A DNA stretch of 39,615 bases, taken from JBCCCJ01 sp039029315. Its GTDB lineage: Bacteria; Bacteroidota; Bacteroidia; J057. Below the pieces are notes generated by a model, which saw only the letters and a list, made by a program, of their open reading frames with translations, was not told where the DNA came from and did no database searches. Location of the stretch: NCBI GenBank assembly GCA_039029315.1, contig JBCCGK010000109.1, forward strand, positions 1 through 39,615, in the 5' to 3' direction. Position numbers and translations under genes: made by a program. Numbering within the stretch: position 1 is the first letter of the stretch; each line of letters starts with the position of its first letter. Positions 16,174 through 24,557 of this stretch are shown here, piece after piece.

Positions 16174-19100
16174 TCAGGCACCCATTCTCAACCTGGATTT
16201 TATCCAATTAATACTATTGGTTAACATCATTTGGTAGGCAGGCAGTCCATGCGCTCGTCCATCATGTCCCAAGGTATTTGCCACAATACTGGCCTTCGGA
16301 TGCTTGACGATCCAGACCACAGGATATTCTTCTCCCGATTCCAGGCCTTTCCCTACCGCCAGCACTTCTATATCTGGTCCTTGTGGATCTTTTTCAAAGC
16401 GATACAACTCGTCTACGATTCGGAAGGTAGCAGGAACATCCTTCATGATGGGGTGATTGGGTTTGACCACTGTTACCTCAAATTCCTGCAACTTTTCATG
16501 CGAGCGGGAACCTCCGCCTACCAGTTGCTTGTTGTATTCTGGCCAATCTTTCCAATTGTACCAGATACTCGGGTGATAGATTAGCATGGGCATTCCTTGA
16601 TTTACCCGTGAGAAAATGGCTTTTTTCGTTTCGCTATCAAAGGCTTTATTATTGGAAATATAGAGAATGTCAGCATCTTGCAAGAGTGTTGTCAGGCTGG
16701 AGGAATTTTCGGTATAATTGACCGTGTTTGCTCCCTGTTGGCTCATGATCTTTCCATCCGCTATCCCAAAGAATTTCAAAAAATTATGAGAGCTTCCTCC
16801 GCCCATGACTGCGATTTTGGGTGCCCGAGGATTCTCTGACACATAACTTCCTTGTGGACTTACCCTGAGAATTCCCTGCATCATTCTCCAGTGTCCGGGG
16901 AATGTACAAAGGAAAGGATAGTCTCCCGGCTTATCCGGGACTTTCAATCGAAGGATGCCTTCCTCTTCCGGATCGAGCATCTCAGTTGCTGCTATCACAT
17001 AGCGGGATTCGGGCACATATTCACGCTTGGCGGCATCCGGGCTTTCCAAAAACTTGTCTACCAGCTTCCCAAAGTCCTCCAGTTTCCCTTCCTCAATGAG
17101 GACAAGGTTGTGAGGCATTTCATCAATATTGCGCAGCCTGATCTCTACCTTCTGACCGGCTGTGGCGTGAATCAGTGTTTTGTCATAGGCCATTTTTTGA
17201 GGAACAGTTTTCAGACTGATGCTTTTATCCGCTGTAAATGCCGCGACTGTTCCAATCCCTATATCTATATATTGACGACCACCTCCATTGTGACAATTAA
17301 CGGCCAGGACATTGTTGCCTTTGTGAAACAAACCACCCAATTCCGCATCCAGACGGATGAGCTTGTAGCTGGCTGTTGAACCATTTTCGGAAAACAAAAG
17401 CTTACCATTCACATAGACCTCATAATTGTCATCGTGCAAGACTTTGAGAACTGGATCTACAATTTCCTCATCCAGGGTGATTGTTCTTCTCAGCCAAATA
17501 TCACTGGAAGTCCAGGGAGTTTTTATTTCCGCTCCACGATCAATAGAGCCAAAGACCGATACACCTGATTCCCAGCTGCTATCATCAAAGTCAGGACGAT
17601 TCCAATTATCGGAAGGCTTTTTTTCTGTGTACTTCCATTCACTAACGCCTTCTGCTGCCGACGGGATGAGCATCACGACTTCGTCTTCACCGATGTCTTC
17701 ATAATTTTGCTCACGGAAATAGATCTTGATCGCAGCTGTTAACCAGGAATCAGACTGATTGCTTTCCTCAGTCGACAGCTTCTTCATGGCTTGAAAGAGC
17801 TGGTCTGTTTCTGGCAATTCGCTCGCCTTTAACATCGCTGACAGTCGCAGGTGTAGATCATTGCTTTCAAGCAGGCCCGACTCCAACAATAGTGTGCTCC
17901 CTTTGAGGCTGGCAGGCAATAAGGATAAGGCAGCTCTTTTTACGCCATTGGAGGAATGAGAAAGTGCTTTCTCCAATAGCTGATTTGCTTGCTGATTTGA
18001 CCCATCCAATGCTCCCAAAGCCTCTAGTGTCCACAGTGCATGTATGGCTGGAGCATTGAGGCCTTTTTCATCCTTCTCTGCCATTGCCATCAGATCCGGG
18101 ATCAGGTCTGTCAGATTATGTTCGACGATCAGGCGCTGAGCGGTCGTGCGCCAGAACATATTGGTATGTTTCAGGCCCGCCAACAAAGCCTTCGTATCTT
18201 CTGGATTGAGACTCTTTATATCTTTGGCGCTTCCGTTTTTATGCTTGAGGATATAGATTCGGCCATGCCCCTTGTCCCGAAGAGGGTTCAAATGGGCGTT
18301 TCCCTCTCCCTTGTCTGCATTCCAGATTTGGTTGTCCATGCCTCGCTTATCTGGATTGTGTTGGATGACCGGATTGTACCAATCTGCGACCCATAAATTT
18401 CCATCGGGACCAGTTTCTGTATATACCGGAGCTGTCCAGGCATCAGTACTGGCAAAGATATTTCCTCCATCCACTTCCTTATAGCCAGCTCCGTCTGAAA
18501 CGATTTTGGCCAGATGCACCAAATGTCCGGTGGGTTCATTGACATACATCTGGTTTTGGTATTCGACAGGATAGTTGTCTGCGGTATAAAAATTGGCTCC
18601 GGCTGCTGCGGTATAGCCTCCTCGAACATCGACCTGCTGAAGAGGAATGGGATCAGGCGAAGAGATTTCATAATGCCCCTGGATAAAGGCTGCATTTACT
18701 GCCCAGCTAGGACGTTTGGGGAGATGATCATAATATCTCAAGGGAATTCCGATATAACATGCGTGGTTGTTGTTGGCAGTGGAACCAAATATTTCGAAGT
18801 CCTGCGTAATGCCGAGTCCCCAGGTGTTGTTGTTGAATTGTCCGATGGGCTCGAAGGATTGAGCATCTCTCGAAAAGCGATATATGCCACGAGTAAAATT
18901 GACCTGTTTTCCTTCGAATGTATTTTCAAACCCAGAATAGCCAACACTACCCCAAATCTGATTGTCAGTCCCATATTTGAGGTTGGCAGGTCCTGCATGC
19001 GTGTCCCAGGTACCAAATCCATCAAAGAGGACGGTGCGCTTATCCATTCTGTCATCGCCATCTGTATCTTCGAGCAAGACCATTTCCGGAGCCTGTGCCA

Positions 19101-19524
19101 CAATCGCTCCTCCTTGTACGATGACGATTCCTGTGCTCAGGCTCTGTCCGGTGGCGAAATCAATAAAGCTGTCTGCCTTCCCATCCCCATCCGTATCCTC
19201 GCAAATGGTGATTCTGTCTCCTCCTACGTCATTGTCAAGTCCATGAGGGTAGTCCTGAGACTGTATCACCCAGAGTCTTGCTCTTTCATCCCAGGCAAAA
19301 GCGATGGGATTGATGATGTCTGGTTCCGCAGCATATAAAAAGGCTTCGAAGCCATCCGGAAGTTGAATATGTTGTTGGGATTCTTCTGGGCTGAGTGGGT
19401 CCTGAACCCGAGGTTCTTCACCTGTATAAGTCAAGTTTGGAAGATTTTTTCTTTCGGTTTGGCAGGCTGTACAAAGAATGAGCAGCATCAATACGCCTCC
19501 TATTTTGGCAAGCTGATTTTGCAT
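16174..19524 (-). CDS. Lipoprotein fusing PVC-type dehydrogenase propeller, HEAT-like repeats, jelly roll, azurin-like copper domain and ThuA domain
   Basis: This 1116-residue protein has a lipoprotein-like signal (MLLILCTAC, Cys21). Residues 48-430 resemble the membrane-bound dehydrogenase propeller common in Planctomycetes/Verrucomicrobia and Bacteroidota (LPDGFEAFLYAAEPDIINPI, CEDTDGDGKAD, TETGPDGNLWVADWYNPVIQH). Residues 440-610 look like HEAT repeats. Residues 620-765 form a galactose-binding-like jelly roll (NWNRPDFDDSSWESG, YEVYVNGKLLF). Residues 785-892 are a blue-copper domain with His805 (MPHNLV) and Cys873, His878 and Met882 in CTFPGHWRMM, which is the exact azurin ligand spacing. 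Residues 902-1112 are a ThuA-like domain (IAVMGGGSSHNF, VDELYRF, EEYPVVW, NTLGHDGRAHG). It probably oxidises a sugar at the cell surface and passes electrons to copper. No CxxCH haem motif is present, where related proteins usually carry cytochrome c. Confidence 0.8.
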   Translation of the reverse strand: MQNQLAKIGGVLMLLILCTACQTERKNLPNLTYTGEEPRVQDPLSPEESQQHIQLPDGFEAFLYAAEPDIINPIAFAWDERARLWVIQSQDYPHGLDNDVGGDRITICEDTDGDGKADSFIDFATGQSLSTGIVIVQGGAIVAQAPEMVLLEDTDGDDRMDKRTVLFDGFGTWDTHAGPANLKYGTDNQIWGSVGYSGFENTFEGKQVNFTRGIYRFSRDAQSFEPIGQFNNNTWGLGITQDFEIFGSTANNNHACYIGIPLRYYDHLPKRPSWAVNAAFIQGHYEISSPDPIPLQQVDVRGGYTAAAGANFYTADNYPVEYQNQMYVNEPTGHLVHLAKIVSDGAGYKEVDGGNIFASTDAWTAPVYTETGPDGNLWVADWYNPVIQHNPDKRGMDNQIWNADKGEGNAHLNPLRDKGHGRIYILKHKNGSAKDIKSLNPEDTKALLAGLKHTNMFWRTTAQRLIVEHNLTDLIPDLMAMAEKDEKGLNAPAIHALWTLEALGALDGSNQQANQLLEKALSHSSNGVKRAALSLLPASLKGSTLLLESGLLESNDLHLRLSAMLKASELPETDQLFQAMKKLSTEESNQSDSWLTAAIKIYFREQNYEDIGEDEVVMLIPSAAEGVSEWKYTEKKPSDNWNRPDFDDSSWESGVSVFGSIDRGAEIKTPWTSSDIWLRRTITLDEEIVDPVLKVLHDDNYEVYVNGKLLFSENGSTASYKLIRLDAELGGLFHKGNNVLAVNCHNGGGRQYIDIGIGTVAAFTADKSISLKTVPQKMAYDKTLIHATAGQKVEIRLRNIDEMPHNLVLIEEGKLEDFGKLVDKFLESPDAAKREYVPESRYVIAATEMLDPEEEGILRLKVPDKPGDYPFLCTFPGHWRMMQGILRVSPQGSYVSENPRAPKIAVMGGGSSHNFLKFFGIADGKIMSQQGANTVNYTENSSSLTTLLQDADILYISNNKAFDSETKKAIFSRVNQGMPMLIYHPSIWYNWKDWPEYNKQLVGGGSRSHEKLQEFEVTVVKPNHPIMKDVPATFRIVDELYRFEKDPQGPDIEVLAVGKGLESGEEYPVVWIVKHPKASIVANTLGHDGRAHGLPAYQMMLTNSINWIKSRLRMGA

Positions 19525-19542
19525 GGGTTTAAGGTTAGTAGT

Positions 19543-19557
19543 AGTAGGTAGATGGAT
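19543..19557 (-). repeat. Leader motif copy 1, upstream of the azurin-fusion gene
   Basis: AGTAGGTAGATGGAT (plus-strand reading) lies 18 bases upstream of the ATG at 19524. A copy with 14 of 15 identical bases lies upstream of the Tm-1-like gene at 22640-22654. On the transcribed strand it reads ATCCATCTACCTACT in the likely 5' untranslated leader. Confidence 0.35.
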
Positions 19558-19684
19558 AAATACATTATAAATAATAAATTATTCAACACAAAAGGTCAAT
19601 AAGATCCTGCTTTCTTAAGTCAAAAACCAAAATCAAGGCAGTTTTTAAGCCTGTGCGAGGGTGACTTTTTTCAATTTTTGGGTC

Positions 19685-19692
19685 TAATTTTG
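19685..19692 (+). promoter_or_regulatory. Bacteroidota -7 promoter box TAATTTTG
   Basis: TAATTTTG is an exact match to the Bacteroidota sigma-A consensus TAnnTTTG. It lies 34 bases before the ATG at 19727, which places the transcription start about 28 bases upstream of the start codon. The -33 element (TTG) is not clear. Confidence 0.55.
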
Positions 19693-19726
19693 TGTAGTAA
19701 ACCCCAAATCACCTGTACAAAACACT

Positions 19727-20401
19727 ATGGTATACCTCATAGGAATCCTCGCATTTGGCCTCAGCTGGTTGGTCAAATTTCGCTTCAACTCTGTCATGAA
19801 GCAGTTATCAAGAGTGGCAACTCAGTCTGGGATGAGTGGACAAGAAATTGCTGAAGCCATGCTTCGGGATCACAAAATCCATGATGTACAAGTCATCTCA
19901 GTCAGAGGACAGTTGACAGATCATTACAATCCTGCCAAACGCACGGTGAATCTCAGTGAAGCTGTATATGCCCAGCGCAATGTCACGGCAGCTGCTGTAG
20001 CTGCACATGAGGTTGGCCATGCCATTCAACATGCGACCCAGTATTCTTTTTTGCAAATGCGATCCAGATTGGTTCCCGTTGTGAGTCTCACTTCGCGCTT
20101 CAGTGGGATCGTTCTGATGGCTGGAATTGTGACCATACAGACCTTTCCACAGGTTATGTTGGTTGGCATCATTATGCTTGCTGCTGCGACTTTGTTTAGT
20201 GTGATTACGCTTCCAGTGGAGTTCGATGCGAGTCGTCGCGCATTGGCTTGGCTTGAGCAAACAGGGATCTCCCGTGGGGAAGAACAAGAACTCGCCACCA
20301 AAGGTCTCAGATGGGCAGCCATGACTTATGTGGTTGCAGCGCTTGGATCTCTTGCTACCTTATTGTATTACCTAAACATCTATCAGCGAGGCCGGCGCTG
20401 A
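19727..20401 (+). CDS. Membrane zinc metallopeptidase, YugP type (Zn_peptidase_2)
   Basis: The 224-residue protein has an N-terminal membrane anchor (VYLIGILAFGLSWLV) and two or three further hydrophobic helices (about 119-156 and 196-216). The zinc-binding motif HEVGHAIQH (His94, Glu95, His98) is present, with a likely third ligand Glu165 in LPVEFDASRRA. The stretch YNPAKRTVNLSEAVYAQRNVTAAAVAAHEVGHA is highly characteristic of the YugP family, and the length of about 225 residues fits. Family members are inner-membrane proteases of poorly known substrate. It has its own promoter box and is transcribed alone, convergent with the TIM-barrel gene. Confidence 0.9.
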   Translation: MVYLIGILAFGLSWLVKFRFNSVMKQLSRVATQSGMSGQEIAEAMLRDHKIHDVQVISVRGQLTDHYNPAKRTVNLSEAVYAQRNVTAAAVAAHEVGHAIQHATQYSFLQMRSRLVPVVSLTSRFSGIVLMAGIVTIQTFPQVMLVGIIMLAAATLFSVITLPVEFDASRRALAWLEQTGISRGEEQELATKGLRWAAMTYVVAALGSLATLLYYLNIYQRGRR

Positions 20402-20435
20402 TTGATCGTAGCGACTCCCAGGATACAGATCTACC

Positions 20436-20450
20436 TTCTGATAATCAGAA
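20436..20450. terminator. Small hairpin between convergent genes
   Basis: TTCTGAT (20436-20442) and ATCAGAA (20444-20450) form inverted arms around a single base, 35 bases after the YugP stop; TGATAGTCTTTCTCC follows. The convergent position supports a weak terminator for the peptidase gene, but the stem is short and AT-rich. Confidence 0.3.
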
Positions 20451-20474
20451 TGATAGTCTTTCTCCTACTTCACT

Positions 20475-20498
20475 AATAACCCAATAACCCAATAACCC
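20475..20498. repeat. Octamer tandem repeat AATAACCC x3
   Basis: Three exact tandem copies of AATAACCC, followed by the diverged AATCAACC, lie at the 3' end of the TIM-barrel gene. The stop codon (20501-20503) falls in the diverged fourth unit. It looks like a small slippage-type repeat. Confidence 0.6.
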
Positions 20499-20500
20499 AA

Positions 20501-21361
20501 TCAACCAAGCTCCAGAGATTTGAATTCTTTGGTCAGGTCGATCAGGGATTGCTCCACGCCCATTCGTTCGATGGACGATGCGCCTACAAATCCATGGGCA
20601 TCTGTTTTGTCCAAGATAATCCGCACATCCTCAGGCGTATTGATCGGACCTCCATGTGCCAGGAAAAAAGTGTCGTGATTCGCGGCCTTGACAGCATCTA
20701 TGATCGTTTGTGTGCGTTCTATCGCCTGATCTATGCTACAAGTCGCTCCAACAACTCCGATAGACCCCCCGACAGTCGTCCCTACATGAGCAATGATCGC
20801 GTCAGCACCCGCATCCGCCATTTGCACGGCTTCCTCCGGTTTTGCCACATATACAATAGAAAAGAGATCCATTTTCGTGGCCAGTCGAATCATTTCCACT
20901 TCTTTTTGAAAGCTCATCCCGGTTTCTTCCAATACATTGCGAAAATGTCCATCGACGATAGAATGGGTAGGAAAATTATTGACACCTGAAAATCCCATAT
21001 CTTTTACCTGGAGCAAGAAGTGCCACATTCTTCTTCTGGGATCACTCCCATGTACGCCACAGATGACAGGGATTTCTTCCACGACAGGCAGCACTTCAAA
21101 TTCTCCGATTTCCATAGCTACCGCATTGGCATCACCATAGGCCATCATGCCGGCTGTCGAACCATGACCGGACATACGGAATCGGCCAGAATTGTAGATT
21201 ATGATCAGATCGGCTCCCCCTTTTTCAATAAATTTTGCACTGATACCTGTTCCGGCACCTGCACCGATGATGGCTTTCTTTTGATCCAGCGTTGCTTGCA
21301 AACGATCTCGAACTTCTTGCTTTGTATAAGGATTTCCTTTTCCAGTCCAGGGATTTGGCAT
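20501..21361 (-). CDS. TIM-barrel PEP-hydrolase-like protein (Tm-1 C-terminal-type domain)
   Basis: This 286-residue cytosolic protein matches the TIM-barrel family named phosphoenolpyruvate hydrolase-like. Visible features are GAGAGTGISAKFIEKGGADL (residues 34-53), the IIYNSGRFRMSGHGSTAG segment, VLPVVEEIPVICGVHGSDP, GVNNFPTHSIVDGHFRNVLE and FLAHGGPINTPEDV. Members are thought to act on small phosphorylated or carboxylated substrates; the true reaction is not settled. It lies 8 bases downstream of a Tm-1-like ATP-binding protein gene, in the same order as the two halves of plant Tm-1, so the two products probably act together. The start at 21361 is supported by the short operon spacing. Confidence 0.85.
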   Translation of the reverse strand: MPNPWTGKGNPYTKQEVRDRLQATLDQKKAIIGAGAGTGISAKFIEKGGADLIIIYNSGRFRMSGHGSTAGMMAYGDANAVAMEIGEFEVLPVVEEIPVICGVHGSDPRRRMWHFLLQVKDMGFSGVNNFPTHSIVDGHFRNVLEETGMSFQKEVEMIRLATKMDLFSIVYVAKPEEAVQMADAGADAIIAHVGTTVGGSIGVVGATCSIDQAIERTQTIIDAVKAANHDTFFLAHGGPINTPEDVRIILDKTDAHGFVGASSIERMGVEQSLIDLTKEFKSLELG

Positions 21362-21369
21362 ATGAGAGA

Positions 21370-22614
21370 TTATTTTGAATGAGTAAGCATATTCAATAAG
21401 GTATCGACAGCTTTCTTGGCAAAAGCTTCATCATTGATATGGGTTTCTACTTCTTCAATGAGGATATTCGGCTTCAGTTTTTGTTTGAGGGTGCCAAACA
21501 GCACCTGATCCACTTCGGGATTGTGAAATACCCCGCCTTCACTACTGACTTTTGAGATGCCTTTTGTGGGCAACAGTACAGCGACCTCTCCCTGAGAACG
21601 ATTCAGTTTTTCTGCCATTGAAATGCCCAGAATCCTGTTTTCTTCTTCATTGGTCCGCATCAGGGTCACATCAGGTGCCCAGCTGAATAGTTGCCGGGAT
21701 GTGAACCGTTCTGGCACAGTGTCGAGATGTCCATAATTGACCATGTCGAGACAACCAGGTACGACCACTTGCGGGATTCCCTGTAATGATGCGGCTGTCA
21801 GTCGTTCAGGTCCTGCACTACAGATTCCATCACAGAGCTCATCGGCAAGTTCCGTAGTCGTGATATCCAGGACTCCCACAAAAAAACCATCTTCAATGAG
21901 GGATTCCATTGTTTTACCACCTACACCTACAGCATGGAAGGCCAGGACTTCAAAGCCTTCAGCATTCAACAATTCCTTACACTTTTCTACGCAAACTGTC
22001 GTATTGCCAAACATACTGATCGCTATGCTGGGTTTGTTAGGGGTTGAGGAAATAGACTCCGTAGCCTGAACCATTCCGCATATCGCTCCAGCAGCTTGTT
22101 TGATCAACAATCGACTGATCACATTCAATCCGGCTATATCCACGATGGAGGGCATCAGGACAACATCTTTGTTGCCCATCTGGCGGGAAAGGTCTTTGGA
22201 GGCGATGGTGCTGATGCAGAATTTGGGAATGCCAATGGGAATGGCTTGCATGGCCAGCAGGGTGATATAGGTTCCTCCTCCGCCTCCCATTCCAATGGCT
22301 CCATCAATGCTTCCTTCGGCTAGAAGCCTGGCAATAATTTGAGCTGCTCCTTGTCCCATTTTTTCCACAACAAGGCTGCGATCAGCATGTTTGTTGAGCT
22401 CTTCAAGGCTCATATCTGTTTCATTGGCTACCCTGTCTGCCTCAATGTCGACGGGGAAATCACCACTACCTCGGACACCTGTATTCAAGGATATGACTTC
22501 TACCCCAGATGCTAGCAAACATGTTCTCAGGTAGGCAAAATCTTCTGCTTTTGTATCGAAGCATCCAAGCATCAATACAGTTTTTCTGGCCGGGGAATGA
22601 GGACTTGATTGCAT
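21370..22614 (-). CDS. Tm-1-like ATP-binding domain protein (UPF0261)
   Basis: I place the start at 22614 (MQSSPHSPARKTVLMLGCFDTKAEDF...), giving 414 residues, the normal family size. The frame extends to 22785, but the extra 57 codons look non-coding. Typical features are MLGCFDTKAEDFAYLR, the glycine-rich loop GMGGGGGTYITLLAMQ (108-123), PIGIPKFCISTIAS and the VVVPGCLDMVNYG region. The protein resembles the N-terminal half of tomato Tm-1, which binds ATP; bacterial members lack a proven reaction. It is the first gene of a two-gene operon with the TIM-barrel protein. The leader contains a 15-base motif also found before the gene at 19524. Confidence 0.85.
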   Translation of the reverse strand: MQSSPHSPARKTVLMLGCFDTKAEDFAYLRTCLLASGVEVISLNTGVRGSGDFPVDIEADRVANETDMSLEELNKHADRSLVVEKMGQGAAQIIARLLAEGSIDGAIGMGGGGGTYITLLAMQAIPIGIPKFCISTIASKDLSRQMGNKDVVLMPSIVDIAGLNVISRLLIKQAAGAICGMVQATESISSTPNKPSIAISMFGNTTVCVEKCKELLNAEGFEVLAFHAVGVGGKTMESLIEDGFFVGVLDITTTELADELCDGICSAGPERLTAASLQGIPQVVVPGCLDMVNYGHLDTVPERFTSRQLFSWAPDVTLMRTNEEENRILGISMAEKLNRSQGEVAVLLPTKGISKVSSEGGVFHNPEVDQVLFGTLKQKLKPNILIEEVETHINDEAFAKKAVDTLLNMLTHSK

Positions 22615-22639
22615 GACTAGCCTGAGTAGGTGTAGGAGG

Positions 22640-22654
22640 AGTAGGTAGTTGGAT
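22640..22654 (-). repeat. Leader motif copy 2, upstream of the Tm-1-like gene
   Basis: AGTAGGTAGTTGGAT (plus-strand reading) lies 25 bases upstream of the ATG at 22614. It differs by one base from the copy at 19543-19557. Both sit on the same strand in the likely leader of a minus-strand gene. Confidence 0.35.
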
Positions 22655-22880
22655 GTTTGACTCTTAGTACAAGTATACGTATTAAAAATGTATAAAGAAA
22701 TCATGAAAGACCAGGGCCTTGCTGTTGGTTGTTTTTCTATTCCTGGAATGAAAGGAAGCAGGCCAGGGGATCTGCAAAGTATCAATAAACAGGACTAAGG
22801 GTAATCGATGGATTTTGGGTAATGAAAATAGGCGTACCATCAGGCAACGTGATTTTGAGGTACTTTTTTCGGCAGGATGC

Positions 22881-23016
22881 TAAGTATGGGGACACATTTA
22901 TTTGTGAGGGATATAGGGGGCATAAGGGAAAAAAGGGAGAAATCTTACCAATCAAGCCATTATATCCCCTATTTCCCTTATACCCAAAATCAACCCTAAT
23001 ATTGTCCCCTTTCTTA
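22881..23016. repeat. Long imperfect inverted repeat (about 130 bases)
   Basis: The outer arms are GGGGACA (22888-22894) and TGTCCCC (23003-23009), with weak pairing extending outward. The inner arms are ATAAGGGAAA (22922-22931) and TTTCCCTTAT (22972-22981), followed inward by AAAGGG-type against CCCCTA-type bases. The loop is about 20 bases (CTTACCAATCAAG...). It could be a short palindromic interspersed element or a structured RNA. It has no transposase or coding content. Confidence 0.5.
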
Positions 23017-23117
23017 TTCTCCATATTTATCTTGTACATCCCAGCTGAATGTATGGCGCTCATCCAAAAATGTCTCGCAGTATGATTTTCTATTCCAAGA
23101 CCCATAACTCCCTTTTG

Positions 23118-24557
23118 ATGAAACCTACACTTCTACTTACTCAGTTCCTCATATGTGGGAATTTGTTGATCTCTCAATCGATCCAGGATAGTCTGCTCCT
23201 GACTGAAGAAGGTCAATTTGAATATTCCTCAACTTTTTTTTCTTACAATTCTCTTATTAATCGCAATGATTCGCCCTATGTCTATAGTGCCAGCACAGTC
23301 CTTGGAATGCTTACCTTTGACATTTCAGACCTGTCTCAACCAATTCCCATAGATACCATTCCTACGCTGGACTTCAATGGGCATAGTGTCTCGGGCTTAT
23401 ATCAGGAGGGAGACCACTTATTTGTTGCGCTGGGGGGAATCCAGTCTATTTTTATTCGTCGACCGGGATTGGCTATTCTGGATATAAGTAATCCTGCGGT
23501 CCCATCTTTGATTGGGATTTGGGACACCACAGCCTTTGAGAATGGCTGTGCCATCGTTCGGGTTCAAGATGGATATGCCTATCTTGGCATTATGGATGGC
23601 GGGGTATTGATTCTCGATATTGCTGATCCTGATTCAATACGCTCTGTGGGACATATTCTCCCTGATCCCACTTTTCCAGATGACTTGCCCTATGCACCCA
23701 AAGCCAGGGGGCTGGAAGTCCGGGACAGCTTGCTGTTTGTGGCCTATGATCCGGGAGGGATTCGCGCAATTGATATCTCAGACAAAAGGAATCCGATAGA
23801 AATCGGTATGTATCTTCACCCTGGTCTGGACAGCATTGCGCAGCCAGCATATAACAACATCCGATTGGCAGGAGATTATGCCTTTGCAACCGTTGATTAT
23901 TGTGGATTGGACATCATAGAGATCAGTGATCCTACTGATATGCACTCTGTCTATTGGTACAATCCCTGGACTTGCAATGGAGGCTCCTGGTTTGGCAGTC
24001 CCGGCCATAGCAACGAACTCATCCTGACCAATCACGATAGTTTGCTGTTCATGTCCGGCGGGGATATTGAGCTCCTGGTGATGGAGGTCAGTACGCCTGC
24101 TGCTCCCGTTTTACTTGCAGAATATGGAGCAGTGGAAGACAGCGCAGTATCCTGGGGCTTGGATGTGTGGAGAGACAAGATTGTCCTTTCATTGGTAGAC
24201 AACAGTTTTTTGTGGACTCCAATTTTGCAACCCTATTATGGAGATCAAGGGGGGATTCGGACCCTGAGTTGGGAAAGAATGACCGTTCCTCTTTCTGGAG
24301 CATCCTGGTCCGAACAAGAGCTGAAGATGTTTCCAAATCCAGCAAGCGATTTCCTCCATATTCAGTTTCCAGAGGACTGGAAAAATTACTCGGAAGTTGA
24401 GATAAGGCGCGTAAGTGGGGCAACAATGGTTCGGACCAGAAGCAATCGAGCGGCAAGATCCATGAGTATTGAAACAAACAAGTGGGCTGCTGGATTATAT
24501 ATTGCAACAATCAGGCATGAGTCTGGGGTATTTACCCGAAAATTCCTGAAACGCTGA
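23118..24557 (+). CDS. Secreted LVIVD-repeat protein with T9SS sorting domain
   Basis: I choose the start at 23118 because MKPTLLLTQFLICGNLLISQS is a good signal peptide; the frame opens at 23049 but the added 23 residues are not signal-like. The protein is 479 residues. It contains about five LVIVD-type units: LTFDISDLSQPIPID, LAILDISNPAVPSLIGIWD, VLILDIADPDSIRSVGH, IRAIDISDKRNPIEIGMY and LDIIEISDPTDMHSVYW. Each is preceded by a GYAYLGI- or DYAFATVD-like strand, so a beta-propeller is likely. The C terminus (FPNPASDFLHIQF ... WAAGLYIATIRHESG ... RKFLKR) is a T9SS type A sorting domain. It is probably a surface or adhesion protein; no enzymatic motif is visible. Another T9SS propeller gene follows on the same strand. 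Confidence 0.83.
   Translation: MKPTLLLTQFLICGNLLISQSIQDSLLLTEEGQFEYSSTFFSYNSLINRNDSPYVYSASTVLGMLTFDISDLSQPIPIDTIPTLDFNGHSVSGLYQEGDHLFVALGGIQSIFIRRPGLAILDISNPAVPSLIGIWDTTAFENGCAIVRVQDGYAYLGIMDGGVLILDIADPDSIRSVGHILPDPTFPDDLPYAPKARGLEVRDSLLFVAYDPGGIRAIDISDKRNPIEIGMYLHPGLDSIAQPAYNNIRLAGDYAFATVDYCGLDIIEISDPTDMHSVYWYNPWTCNGGSWFGSPGHSNELILTNHDSLLFMSGGDIELLVMEVSTPAAPVLLAEYGAVEDSAVSWGLDVWRDKIVLSLVDNSFLWTPILQPYYGDQGGIRTLSWERMTVPLSGASWSEQELKMFPNPASDFLHIQFPEDWKNYSEVEIRRVSGATMVRTRSNRAARSMSIETNKWAAGLYIATIRHESGVFTRKFLKR

Larger units (their letters stand above)
22615..23117. other. 503-base divergent intergenic region with a long imperfect inverted repeat
   Basis: This region separates the Tm-1-like gene (minus) from the LVIVD-repeat gene (plus). 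Open frames on both strands through 22782-23105 mirror a repeat rather than a gene. The Tm-1 side carries GTAGG-rich repeats (22624-22652). On the plus side the start of the secreted protein at 23118 is preceded by AT-rich DNA, but no exact TAnnTTTG box is seen. Confidence 0.6.

Noticed and set aside
18514..19338. 274-residue plus-strand frame
   Set aside because: It is antisense to the propeller part of the azurin-fusion gene, whose domain matches are strong.
22615..22785. Longer N terminus for the Tm-1-like protein (start at 22785)
   Set aside because: The extra 57 residues look non-coding, and the length from 22614 matches the family.
22782..23105. Open frames on both strands (107 and 87 residues)
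   Set aside because: They mirror the imperfect inverted repeat, and neither has a credible domain or start.
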